The position numbers and the translations under genes are program-made. A stretch of DNA of 64,000 nucleotides from NCBI GenBank assembly GCA_035606945.1, contig DATNDR010000004.1, positions 13,828-77,827 of the forward strand, given 5' to 3'. Positions 32,422 to 39,798 of this stretch are shown here, in pieces. The notes under the pieces were generated by a model that saw nothing but the letters and a program-made list of their open reading frames with translations, made no database searches and had not been told where the DNA came from. The stretch's first letter is position 1. Each line of letters begins with the position of its first letter. Origin of the DNA: GCA-003244245 sp035606945 (GTDB lineage: Bacteria > Actinomycetota > Actinomycetes > Mycobacteriales > Pseudonocardiaceae).

Positions 32422-33129
32422 CTAGCAGCTCGGAACCGGCGGGTTGATCAGGGTCAGACGCACCTTGGCATCGATGCAGCGAGCCGTCAGTTCCGCATTG
32501 ATGGCCTGGTTGATGATGTTGCCGGCGTCGATCCTGATGTTCCGGGCGATGACGACGGTCCGGGCGAGGGCATCATTGATGTTCGCCGCGTCGACATCGA
32601 TGCGCTGCGCGACATCGAGGATGGCCGCAGCCCGGTTGTCAATGCCCTTCGCGGTGCTGTTGATCGTGGCAGCAGTTCCGTTGATCGTCCCAACGCTGCC
32701 GTTGATGCCGGTAGCGGTGTTGTTGATCGTGGTAGCCGTACCGTTGATCGTGCCGGCAGTGCCGTTGATGGTGCCGGCGGTCGTGTTGATCGACTTCGCC
32801 AGGCCGTCGATGTCCCGGGCGGTGGCGTCGGTAGTGTTGAGCAGACCCTGCAGCGGCTTGGCACTCGACAGAATCGAGGATGCAAGCTCATTGGTCCGGT
32901 TCAACTCGACGACCGGGTCGGTCGCTACGTTGATCTTGCCAGCGTTTCCCGCAATAGTCTGCGCCTTCTTATCGATGCTCTGTGCCGCCGCCAGCGTGCG
33001 GGCGAGCAGGGCGGCCGCTATGCCGATCACCAACACGCCAACAATGAGGATCACGACACTAATAACGTTGAACAGTCCAGCTCCTCCAGATCCCCCGGAT
33101 CGAGCATCCGTTCTTGCCAACTCCACCAC
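32422..33129 (-). CDS. Heptad-repeat single-pass membrane protein C (first gene of the operon)
   Basis: 235 residues, family not recognised. A transmembrane helix at about 20-46 (FNVISVVILIVGVLVIGIAA), then a long extracytoplasmic helix. Its centre holds near-identical heptads: GTINGTA, GTINGTA, TTINNTA, TGINGSV, GTINGTA, ATINSTA, with Ile at every seventh place, visible as 21-nt DNA repeats (about 32650-32800). The C-terminus has CIDAKVRLTLINPPVPSC, two Cys spaced around PP. AAGGAAG precedes two tandem GTG starts. The long Ile-heptad helix suggests a trimeric or higher coiled coil across the envelope. Confidence 0.8.
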   Translation of the reverse strand: MVELARTDARSGGSGGAGLFNVISVVILIVGVLVIGIAAALLARTLAAAQSIDKKAQTIAGNAGKINVATDPVVELNRTNELASSILSSAKPLQGLLNTTDATARDIDGLAKSINTTAGTINGTAGTINGTATTINNTATGINGSVGTINGTAATINSTAKGIDNRAAAILDVAQRIDVDAANINDALARTVVIARNIRIDAGNIINQAINAELTARCIDAKVRLTLINPPVPSC

Positions 33130-33805
33130 CGCTTCCTTAGTGCAGGATTGTTCATGCAGGGAAGCGTGCTGGGCGGGGAGTTACGGCGATGACAAATAAA
33201 TGAATGTCGCCGCAACGGCCGACGCCGCTCGACGCCCTCCTTTCTCAGCACGCGTTCCCCGGGACAGCTGCTCCCGTCAGGTATGCGGCAGCTTGGAGGA
33301 AGTCGACCAAGAAAGCAAGCGGGTGACGCCGGAGACGGAGCGTGGTGGCGTCCTGCGCCTCCACGCTCGCTGGTGACCGGCTGGTTCCTCAACTTACCCC
33401 TTCCGCGGTCAGATTGACACACTTCTTATGATCTTCTCAGGTTTCATCTCACGGTCGGTGACCTGCGAAAATAAGATTTTGCTCAGAACCGCCGGTCGAC
33501 GTCCAACAGGCGTCGCCAAGCTCGGAATGTGGCTGAACAGCAGCCGCGGGGCTCAGCCCCGGCCGTCACCTACAGTGACCATCACTCGCCGTAACCCGTT
33601 GGTGACGTACCGATGTCGGGCGTTATCGAGGCTTACAACTACAGTAAGTTATATGTTCACTCAAGCGGGTGGACATTGGCTCATTCACCCGGAATAGTCG
33701 CCAGGCGGCGCCCATAGCGCCGTAACACAACCGTAAATCGGCACTAGACACGTGTTCGGGCCGGCGGCGCACAACGGCGTAACGCAACACCGGACCGGTG
33801 CGAGC
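33130..33805. other. 676-bp intergenic region, no gene supported
   Basis: Upstream of the heptad-repeat operon. It contains AT-rich patches unlike the surroundings (for example 33410-33480 and 33630-33665). The only frames (33051-33422 minus, 33428-33697 plus) have no recognisable domain and poor start context. It probably carries the operon promoter and perhaps a non-coding RNA. I see no clear hairpin. Confidence 0.4.
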
Positions 33806-34123
33806 TCACGCCAGCCGTTGCAACAGCCGCACCAGCACCCAACTGACGACGAGCCAGAAGGCCGCAGCGAGACCGTAGTTGACCACTATTCGGGTCCTGG
33901 GGTCGGCAGGCGTAAACAGGCCGCGGAAACCTATCTGGAGCCGGTCAGCCCACGTTGCCACCAGCCGCGTGATCCCGTTGGCGGGGTTCGCATCGCCCAA
34001 CGTGAGCACGATGTGCGCCACCAGCACCAGCACGGCGAGACCGCCCACGATCCGGATAAGGGTGGCGAGTACTGAGGCGACCCGGTAGCGCGTCGCGCGG
34101 GCCGACGTGCGGCTGGAGCCCAT
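33806..34123 (-). CDS. Small two-helix membrane protein
   Basis: 105 residues with two hydrophobic helices (IRIVGGLAVLVLVAHIVLTL and YGLAAAFWLVVSWVLVRLL) joined by an amphipathic loop (WADRLQIGFRGLFTPADPRT). Similar small proteins of unknown function are common in actinobacteria, some with a distant YggT look. It is divergent from leuA. Confidence 0.65.
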   Translation of the reverse strand: MGSSRTSARATRYRVASVLATLIRIVGGLAVLVLVAHIVLTLGDANPANGITRLVATWADRLQIGFRGLFTPADPRTRIVVNYGLAAAFWLVVSWVLVRLLQRLA

Positions 34124-34246
34124 GCCGGAAGTCTGCCACGAGCGCCACGGCGCCTGCAGCCGGACTCACTCGTGACCGCCGGGGGTGCGGCATCGCTTGC
34201 TCCCAGCATCCGGGAGACCGGTTGCGTACCGGGCGGTCGCCCCAGC

Positions 34247-34252
34247 TACGGT
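34247..34252 (+). promoter_or_regulatory. -10 box of the leucine leader transcript
   Basis: TACGGT ends six nt before the GTG of the leader ORF at 34259. A weak -35, TTGCGT, starts at 34222. Confidence 0.5.
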
Positions 34253-34258
34253 GATCGC

Positions 34259-34300
34259 GTGGCACGCGCCCTCCTGCTTCGCTGCCGCGACGGGGTCTGA
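34259..34300 (+). CDS. leuA leader peptide (putative leucine attenuator)
   Basis: A 13-residue leaderless ORF, MARALLLRCRDGV, with three consecutive Leu codons (CTC CTG CTT) followed by Arg-Cys-Arg. Leader peptides of this kind attenuate leuA in actinobacteria: stalling at Leu codons when leucine is short prevents the downstream terminator from forming. A GC-rich hairpin at 34368-34383 lies between it and leuA. Confidence 0.65.
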   Translation: MARALLLRCRDGV

Positions 34301-34367
34301 CAACGACCGGCCCCCCGTCGCGGAGTTGCCCGCGCGCATCCGCCGGTCGGATTCTCCGACTAGGCCC

Positions 34368-34385
34368 GGGCCCCGGAGGGCCCTT
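34368..34385 (+). terminator. Attenuator hairpin before leuA
   Basis: GGGCCC-CGGA-GGGCCC followed by TTAAG. Upstream, GACCGG (34304) and CCGGTC (near 34343) can form a competing stem. The arrangement fits transcription attenuation downstream of the leucine leader peptide. Confidence 0.5.
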
Positions 34386-34413
34386 AAGAGGCCGGGAAGC
34401 GCAGAAGCAGACC

Positions 34414-36237
34414 ATGATTTTCAAACCGACACCCCAAGGCGTCGATATCGCCGCCGGCGCCTTCGCCGCCGGGAATACCAGCCGTATCCAGCACCCCCAG
34501 GTTCCTCCACCGCCTGATCAGGACGTCTGGAACCCGCAGTGCGGCAGTGTCATGCCCGTGCACCGCTACCGGCCCTTCGCCCAGACCGTGGAACCGATTT
34601 CGCTGCCGGACCGCACTTGGCCCGATGTCACGATCAGCCGGGCACCGCTGTGGTGCGCGGTGGACTTGCGAGACGGCAACCAAGCGCTGATCGATCCGAT
34701 GAGCCCACCCCGCAAGCGGCGGATGTTCGAGCTGCTGGTCCGGATGGGGTACAAGGAGATCGAGGTCGGATTCCCGTCGGCCAGTCAGACCGATTTCGAC
34801 TTCGTCCGCGAGATCATCACCGAGGATGCGATCCCCGACGATGTCCGCATCCAGGTGCTCTCGCAGTGCCGCCCTGAGCTGATCGAGCGCACCTTCGATG
34901 CCTTGCAAGGCGCGCGCACGGCGATCGTGCACATCTACAACTCGACATCGATCCTGCAGCGCCGGGTGGTGTTCCGGGAGGAACGCGAGGGCATCAAGAA
35001 GATCGCCACGTCGGCGGCCGAGATGGTGCTGGAGTACGCGGGCAAGTATTCCGACACCGACTTCCGGTTCGAATACTCACCGGAGTCCTATACCGGCACC
35101 GAACTGAGCTACGCCGCCGAGGTCTGCAATGCGGTCACCGAGATCTGGCAACCCACGCCCGAATCGCCGGTGATCCTCAACCTGCCGGCCACTGTGGAGA
35201 TGGCCACTCCGAACGTCTACGCGGACTCTATCGAGTGGATGCACCGCAACCTGGAACGGCGCGATGCGGTGGTGCTGTCGCTGCATCCACACAATGACCG
35301 CGGTACCGCGGTGGCCGCCGCCGAGCTGGGTTACCAGGCCGGTGCACAACGCATCGAGGGCTGCCTGTTCGGCAACGGGGAGCGCACCGGCAACGTCTGC
35401 CTGCTGACGCTGGGTATGAACCTGTTCAGCCAGGGCATCGATCCTCAGATCGATTTCTCCGATATCGATGAGATCCGCCGCACGGTGGAGTACTGCAATC
35501 AACTTCCGGTGGCCGAGCGCCACCCGTACGGCGGTGATCTGGTCTATACCGCGTTCTCCGGCAGCCATCAGGACGCGATCAACAAGGGCTTGAAGGCTCT
35601 GCACGCCGATGCCGCGCGGGCTGGTGTGAACGTCGATGAGCATCGCTGGGAGGTGCCCTACCTGCCGATTGACCCCAAGGATGTCGGGCGCACGTACGAG
35701 GCCGTGATCCGGGTGAATTCCCAGTCCGGTAAGGGCGGGATCGCCTATGTCATGAAGGCCGAGCACCAGCTGGATCTGCCCCGCCGGCTACAGATTGAAT
35801 TCTCCCGGGTCATCCAGCAGCACACCGACACCGGTGGCGGCGAAGTGTCGGCACAACAGATCTGGGACATCTTCGCCGTGCAGTATCTGGACCGGCGGAC
35901 TCCTGTGCGGTTGTTGCGGCATCGGTTGTCCGACGACGGCGAGGGGCACGACGACATCGTGGCCACCGTGCTGGTGGAGGGCGAAGAACACCACATCACC
36001 GGTTCCGGCAACGGCCCGATCGCGGCCTTTGTAGACGCTGTGGCCGCGCTAGGTTTCGACGTTCGGGTGCTCGACTACTCAGAACACGCGATGTCGGCCG
36101 GCGACAACGCCGCGGCGGCCGCATATGTCGAGTGCGCCGTCAGCGAGCAGGTGCTGTGGGGCGTCGGCGTGTCGGGGTCCATCGTCACCGCGTCACTCAA
36201 CGCGGTGGTCAGCGCGGTGAACAGGGCGATGCGGTAA
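34414..36237 (+). CDS. leuA: 2-isopropylmalate synthase
   Basis: The first committed step of leucine synthesis, joining acetyl-CoA and 2-oxoisovalerate. 607 residues, the long actinobacterial type. HMGL-like barrel with VDLRDGNQALIDPMSP (metal-binding Asp), GFPSASQTDFDFVREII, LHPHNDRGTAVAAAELG with the two His ligands, and GERTGNVCL. The C-terminal LeuA dimer domain binds leucine for feedback control (GSGNGPIAAFVDAV). The start is ATG 34414; the ribosome site is weak. Confidence 0.96.
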   Translation: MIFKPTPQGVDIAAGAFAAGNTSRIQHPQVPPPPDQDVWNPQCGSVMPVHRYRPFAQTVEPISLPDRTWPDVTISRAPLWCAVDLRDGNQALIDPMSPPRKRRMFELLVRMGYKEIEVGFPSASQTDFDFVREIITEDAIPDDVRIQVLSQCRPELIERTFDALQGARTAIVHIYNSTSILQRRVVFREEREGIKKIATSAAEMVLEYAGKYSDTDFRFEYSPESYTGTELSYAAEVCNAVTEIWQPTPESPVILNLPATVEMATPNVYADSIEWMHRNLERRDAVVLSLHPHNDRGTAVAAAELGYQAGAQRIEGCLFGNGERTGNVCLLTLGMNLFSQGIDPQIDFSDIDEIRRTVEYCNQLPVAERHPYGGDLVYTAFSGSHQDAINKGLKALHADAARAGVNVDEHRWEVPYLPIDPKDVGRTYEAVIRVNSQSGKGGIAYVMKAEHQLDLPRRLQIEFSRVIQQHTDTGGGEVSAQQIWDIFAVQYLDRRTPVRLLRHRLSDDGEGHDDIVATVLVEGEEHHITGSGNGPIAAFVDAVAALGFDVRVLDYSEHAMSAGDNAAAAAYVECAVSEQVLWGVGVSGSIVTASLNAVVSAVNRAMR

Positions 36238-36363
36238 AGCGCCGTGATGGGTATTTGCCAGCCACTCCCGGTGATCCTCCGAATGGTTATTCCTTGACAG
36301 TGCCGCGCCTACGGGTTACTGTGCCCCGCTGCGGCCTGGGTCTACGATGATCGCATGCAGACT

Positions 36364-36401
36364 CCCTGGATGGGACTGGGCGATCCAGCTCCCATCCAGG
36401 G
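36364..36401. terminator. Perfect 12-bp hairpin after leuA
   Basis: CCCTGGATGGGA and TCCCATCCAGGG with a 14-nt loop, 127 nt after leuA and 13 nt after the end of the convergent small gene. No T-run. Confidence 0.6.
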
Positions 36402-36413
36402 TATCTGTCCTGG

Positions 36414-36638
36414 TCAGCTACTCGTTCTCCCAAGGCGGACAGCTACCAGGCGGATGAGGAGCACGAGGCCCCTCGCAGTCAGCAGGGGTCTCGTGCTTCC
36501 AAACACGAGCTCTGCTGCCGTGATCAAACTTAGGGCTGCATCGCACGACCGGATAAGTCGCTCGGCCATTCGCGTACGAGGATAGTCGAGTGAGTTATCG
36601 GAATTGCGCGAAGCGCCATCTCCCTCCTCTTCATTCAT
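36414..36638 (-). CDS. Small hypothetical protein downstream of the DUF397 gene
   Basis: 74 residues, not recognised: an acidic start (MNEEEGDGASRNSDNSLDY) and a helical, hydrophobic second half (SLITAAELVFG, ARGLVLLIRLVAVRLG). AAGGGAG lies eight nt before the ATG. The 3' part overlaps a hairpin (36461-36496, GCACGAGGCCCCT arm), so the natural end is uncertain. Confidence 0.45.
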   Translation of the reverse strand: MNEEEGDGASRNSDNSLDYPRTRMAERLIRSCDAALSLITAAELVFGSTRPLLTARGLVLLIRLVAVRLGRTSS

Positions 36639-36799
36639 GGTATCTCCCTTGCACTGCTCCCAGACCCGGATCGGTCTAGGTCGACCACAGACCAAATAGT
36701 CACGAAAGCAGAATTGAGGAGATATCCTGGCCACGATCCAAAAATGTCGATCTACCGGTGAGCGACACCCCCAAACACCGGTCAGTCAGATCTGCGGAC

Positions 36800-37003
36800 T
36801 CAAAAGTCGAACTCGCCGTTCTTGACCCCCAGGACAAAATCGACCCACTCTTGCCTGTCGAAGGTGAATGGCTCACGGTCACGGTTCTTGCTATCCCGGA
36901 CGACAGCCCCACCGTCGGGCAAGGGCGCCACCTCCACACATCCCCCCTTGCTGCACCGGCTGCTTGTCCGGAACAGCAGCGTGGGGTGGTACACATCGGT
37001 CAC
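36800..37003 (-). CDS. DUF397 domain protein
   Basis: 67 residues matching DUF397: FRTSSRCSKGGCVEVAPLPDGG, VVRDSKNRD, FTFDRQEWVDFVLGVKNGEF. In Streptomyces and relatives DUF397 proteins pair with DUF5753 XRE regulators (the WhiJ/AbaA-like modules), acting as small partners in developmental and antibiotic control. The partner lies 27 nt upstream on the same strand. Confidence 0.87.
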   Translation of the reverse strand: MTDVYHPTLLFRTSSRCSKGGCVEVAPLPDGGAVVRDSKNRDREPFTFDRQEWVDFVLGVKNGEFDF

Positions 37004-37030
37004 TGGAATTCCTCCCTCGTTGATTGGTGT

Positions 37031-37930
37031 TCAGTTGTCCCGCAGGAGTTGAGCAACAAGACCTGCGGACTGCTCAGCAGTCAGGCATTGATCTATGAGC
37101 ACATCGAAGATCTGCTCATAGACCTGTACATCGTGCTCCTTCTCTAGATAGAGGTCACCTACGTGGCCCTCGATATACACAAGATCGTTATCGTCAGTAT
37201 CGGCGAACGCTAGCACCACGAAGGAGCCGGAGACCGCGCGGTGCGCCCCGGTGCTGAACGGAAGCACCTGGAGTGTGATGTTGGGCTGCTGCGAGTCCGT
37301 CAGCAACCGTTTCAGCTGCTCCCGCATCACATCCGCACCCCCCACCGGGCGATATAACACTGCTTCGTCAATCACCATGTGGGCGACCAGCGGATCCTCG
37401 TCAGCGTAAAGCCGCCGCTGCCGCCGCATCCGCAGCTCAACGAGCCGGTCGGTGGCGTCCGTGTCTGTCGTGGACAGTGTGTGCAGCAAGGCGCGGGCGT
37501 AGGCCTCGGTCTGCAGCAGGCCGTGCAGGACGATCGCTTCAAAGCTGCGCACCTCGCTGGCGTCTTGCTCGAGCGCGACGTACCGGCTGAGGTTGTCAGG
37601 AAGTAAGGGTTCCTCCGGATCCGGGCCCAGTACATCGGAGAAGTCATCCCACCAACCCTGGCGGTTGCCCTCCCGAACCCAGCGCATCAACCGGTCCCGG
37701 TGAGCCTGATCGGTGATCCTGTAGCGGTCGAGCAGATCGCGGACGTCGCGGCGATAGGGAATACCCTGGCCGGTCTCCAACCTGCTGACCTTCGAGACCG
37801 AGCACTCGAGCGCCTTGGCGACCTCATCGATGGTCAGCCCGGCCTGCTCGCGCAGTGCGCGAAGCTCCGCGCCGAGCCTGCGCCGCGGCACCACCGGACC
37901 ACGTAGAGGGGACATCGCGCGCCTCCGCAC
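37031..37930 (-). CDS. XRE family regulator with DUF5753 sensor domain (WhiJ-like)
   Basis: 299 residues. HTH_31-type domain at 17-75 (LRALREQAGLTIDEVAKALE, SKVSRLETGQ), then DUF5753 (SFEAIVLHGLLQTEAYARAL, VIDEAVLYRPVGGADVMREQ, VLPFSTGAHRAVSGSFVVL). These regulators work with DUF397 proteins and resemble toxin-antitoxin architecture. GTG 37930 follows a TACGGT -10 (37942-37937 on the minus strand) by six nt, predicting a leaderless mRNA. Confidence 0.87.
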   Translation of the reverse strand: MRRRAMSPLRGPVVPRRRLGAELRALREQAGLTIDEVAKALECSVSKVSRLETGQGIPYRRDVRDLLDRYRITDQAHRDRLMRWVREGNRQGWWDDFSDVLGPDPEEPLLPDNLSRYVALEQDASEVRSFEAIVLHGLLQTEAYARALLHTLSTTDTDATDRLVELRMRRQRRLYADEDPLVAHMVIDEAVLYRPVGGADVMREQLKRLLTDSQQPNITLQVLPFSTGAHRAVSGSFVVLAFADTDDNDLVYIEGHVGDLYLEKEHDVQVYEQIFDVLIDQCLTAEQSAGLVAQLLRDN

Positions 37931-37936
37931 TTAAGG

Positions 37937-37942
37937 ACCGTA
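37937..37942 (-). promoter_or_regulatory. -10 box of the XRE/DUF5753 gene
   Basis: TACGGT on the minus strand, six nt before the GTG at 37930. Confidence 0.45.
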
Positions 37943-38250
37943 TGAGCAGGATGTCCGACTACCCACAGGAAGAGGAAAACGACACGCTACTCCTCTTCGG
38001 TGAATCGCATCAAGAGAACGCATCATGCAATTGCATGAATCAGTTGCCTCATGCACGCTACACCAAGGCGCCAGTAGCGCCGGGCATGGTGGCCCGGGCG
38101 ATCCCCGGCCCACGTCAGGACGACCAACGAGGGAAAGGGGAAGGCGATCATGTCTGCATCTCACCGGAGCGCGACACGCTTCCCCGGGCATCGGCCCTCG
38201 GGCCGAAGCCAGGGAGAGAAACGTCGTGGCGGGATATACCGCAGTTCACG

Positions 38251-38520
38251 GTGACCCGGCAGGTGCTGGGTTGGGCGTTGCTCGCCGCGGCCCTGCTGAT
38301 CCTGTTGGGACTTCTGATCGGATGGGCCTGGACCAACCAGGCCTTACAGCCGAAGCTTCGCCAACAGGCCGAGGAGCGTCGCCGGCTCAACGCGGAATGG
38401 TTGGCGGTCCGAGCCGCCCGCCGGCAGCAGGCAGAGTGCCCGCGCTGCGCCAGTCCACTGTCCGAACAGGACTGGTACTACGCACCAACTCTGGTGGAAG
38501 ACCCACCGGATGACGACTGA
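38251..38520 (+). CDS. Small membrane protein with a zinc-ribbon-like CPRC
   Basis: About 89 residues from GTG 38251, not recognised as a named family. One transmembrane helix (VLGWALLAAALLILLGLLIG), a basic coiled coil (QQAEERRRLNAEWLAVRAAR), then a single CPRC knuckle and an acidic tail. The frame is open upstream to 37855, but that part overlaps the XRE regulator. A GGAAAGGGGAAGG before an out-of-frame ATG at 38150 makes the true start, or a frameshift, uncertain. Divergent from the XRE gene. Confidence 0.5.
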   Translation: MTRQVLGWALLAAALLILLGLLIGWAWTNQALQPKLRQQAEERRRLNAEWLAVRAARRQQAECPRCASPLSEQDWYYAPTLVEDPPDDD

Positions 38521-38550
38521 ATTCGCTTCGGTCAGGGGGTTGTAGGGGAC

Positions 38551-38592
38551 CATGGGGATGCTTGTGACCGCTCGGTCGCGAGCATCCCCATG
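38551..38592. terminator. Long terminator hairpin between convergent genes
   Basis: CATGGGGATGCT (38551-38562) pairs with AGCATCCCCATG (38581-38592), and the stem continues inward through GACC/GGTC to a 4-nt loop. It serves both the small membrane protein gene and recR. Confidence 0.75.
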
Positions 38593-38617
38593 CATCTTCG
38601 GGTGACATCTGGAGACG

Positions 38618-39214
38618 TCAGACGGCGCGGCGGCCGGACAGCGCGCGGCCCAGCGTCAGCTCGTCGGCGAACTCGAGATCACCGCCCATCGGTAACCCGG
38701 AGGCCAGCCTGGTCACCGACAGGCCCGGGAAGTCGCGCAGCATCCGCGCCAGGTAGGTGGCGGTCGCTTCACCTTCGGTATTCGGATCCGTCGCAATGAT
38801 CACTTCGGTGATCTCGTCGGCGCCGATGCGGATCAGCAACTCGCGGATCCGCAGCTGATCCGGACCGACCCCGGACAGCGGATCCAGCGCCCCGCCCAGC
38901 ACGTGATAGCGGCCGGTGAATTCGCGCGTACGTTCCACCGCGAGCACATCCTTGGGCTCTTCGACCACACAGACCAGCCGCGGATCGCGGCGCGGATCCG
39001 CGCAGATCCGGCAGGTTTGTTTCTCGGAGACCGTGCCGCAGACGGCGCAGAACACCACCCCGTCCTTGACCCGCTGCAGCGCATCCTGCAACCGAGTCAC
39101 ATCGGCCGGATCCGCCGCCAGCAGGTGGAAAGCCATCCGTTGGGCACTCTTGGGCCCCACGCCGGGCAGCCGCCCCAACTCGTCAATCAGATCCTGAACG
39201 ACTCCCTCGTACAC
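38618..39214 (-). CDS. recR: Recombination mediator RecR
   Basis: RecR helps RecF/RecO load RecA at gaps. 198 residues from GTG 39214 (VYEGVVQDLIDELGRLPGVG), the usual length. HhH motif LPGVGPKSAQRMAFHLL, zinc finger CAVCGTVSEKQTCRIC, Toprim domain (LVCVVEEPKDVLAVERT, YHVLGGALDPLSGVGPDQLR), and Walker-like ATDPNTEGEATA. It follows ybaB on the same strand, the common dnaX-ybaB-recR association, though here a repeat lies between them. Confidence 0.95.
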   Translation of the reverse strand: MYEGVVQDLIDELGRLPGVGPKSAQRMAFHLLAADPADVTRLQDALQRVKDGVVFCAVCGTVSEKQTCRICADPRRDPRLVCVVEEPKDVLAVERTREFTGRYHVLGGALDPLSGVGPDQLRIRELLIRIGADEITEVIIATDPNTEGEATATYLARMLRDFPGLSVTRLASGLPMGGDLEFADELTLGRALSGRRAV

Positions 39215-39240
39215 CACGCCATCATGCCCCACCCGCGGCA

Positions 39241-39320
39241 CGCCTTTCCCCGACATGGAGACATATCGGGGTCACAGGAGGGTGTCTTCCCCCGATATGT
39301 CTCCATGTCGGGGGAAGGCG
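39241..39320. repeat. 31-bp inverted repeat with palindromic arms (family copy 2)
   Basis: Arms 39241-39271 and 39290-39320 match as inverted repeats with one mismatch. Each arm contains the near-palindrome CCCCGACATG-GAGA-CATATCGGGG, the same core as the repeat at 19540-19602. It sits between ybaB and recR, within what should be an operon. Confidence 0.8.
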
Positions 39321-39332
39321 GGGACAGCAACG

Positions 39333-39677
39333 TCACATGCCGGGCAGGTTGAAACCTCCACCGGGGCCGCCTAGGGCGCTGGCCAGGGGGCCCATCTTCT
39401 GCTGGGTGAGATCTTGCAGGGCTTGGTGCGCGTCGAGCATCGCGCCCATCACCAGGTCTTGCAGGGTCTCCACGTCGTCGGGGTCGACCACCTTGGGGTC
39501 GATCGTCACGCTGGTCACCTCCCCGGAACCGGCCAACGTGACCGTAACGAGATTCCCACCGGCCTGGCCGGTGACCTCGGACTCGGCGAGCTCGGCTTGG
39601 GCACTCATGAGGTCTTGTTGCATCTTCTGGGCCTGCTGCAGGATCATCTGCATGTCAGGCGCTCCACCGGGTTGCAC
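39333..39677 (-). CDS. ybaB: YbaB/EbfC family nucleoid-associated protein
   Basis: 114 residues: MILQQAQKMQQDLMSAQAEL, EVTGQAGGNLVTVTLAG, VVDPDDVETLQDLVMGA, and a Gly-rich end. Dimeric DNA-binding protein that coats the nucleoid, often encoded with recR and dnaX. GTG 39677 has GAGAGGAG ten nt upstream, which decides the start over longer frames. Confidence 0.92.
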   Translation of the reverse strand: MQPGGAPDMQMILQQAQKMQQDLMSAQAELAESEVTGQAGGNLVTVTLAGSGEVTSVTIDPKVVDPDDVETLQDLVMGAMLDAHQALQDLTQQKMGPLASALGGPGGGFNLPGM

Positions 39678-39785
39678 GGCGGCTCCTCTCATCGCGTCCG
39701 GGCCCACGCGATGTAGCGGGCCCGTGCGGCACAGGGTAGCCACCCGGGGGTGAGAGAAACCGGTGCGGTACGGCCGGGTAGGTCG

Positions 39786-39791
39786 TAGCGT
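39786..39791 (+). promoter_or_regulatory. -10 box of a predicted leaderless FAD-oxidoreductase transcript
   Basis: TAGCGT ends seven nt before GTG 39799. Confidence 0.45.
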
Positions 39792-39798
39792 GGTGCAC

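Noticed and set aside
32640..32810. CRISPR-like or satellite array
   Set aside because: The 21-nt periodicity comes from heptad codons in an intact reading frame. There are no spacers and no cas genes.
34301..34413. T-box upstream of leuA
   Set aside because: No T-box consensus or tRNA-sized structure is present. A short Leu-rich leader peptide with a terminator is the simpler reading.
36355..36585. 76-residue plus-strand ORF after leuA
   Set aside because: It reads through two hairpins and is antisense to a better-supported small gene with a ribosome site.
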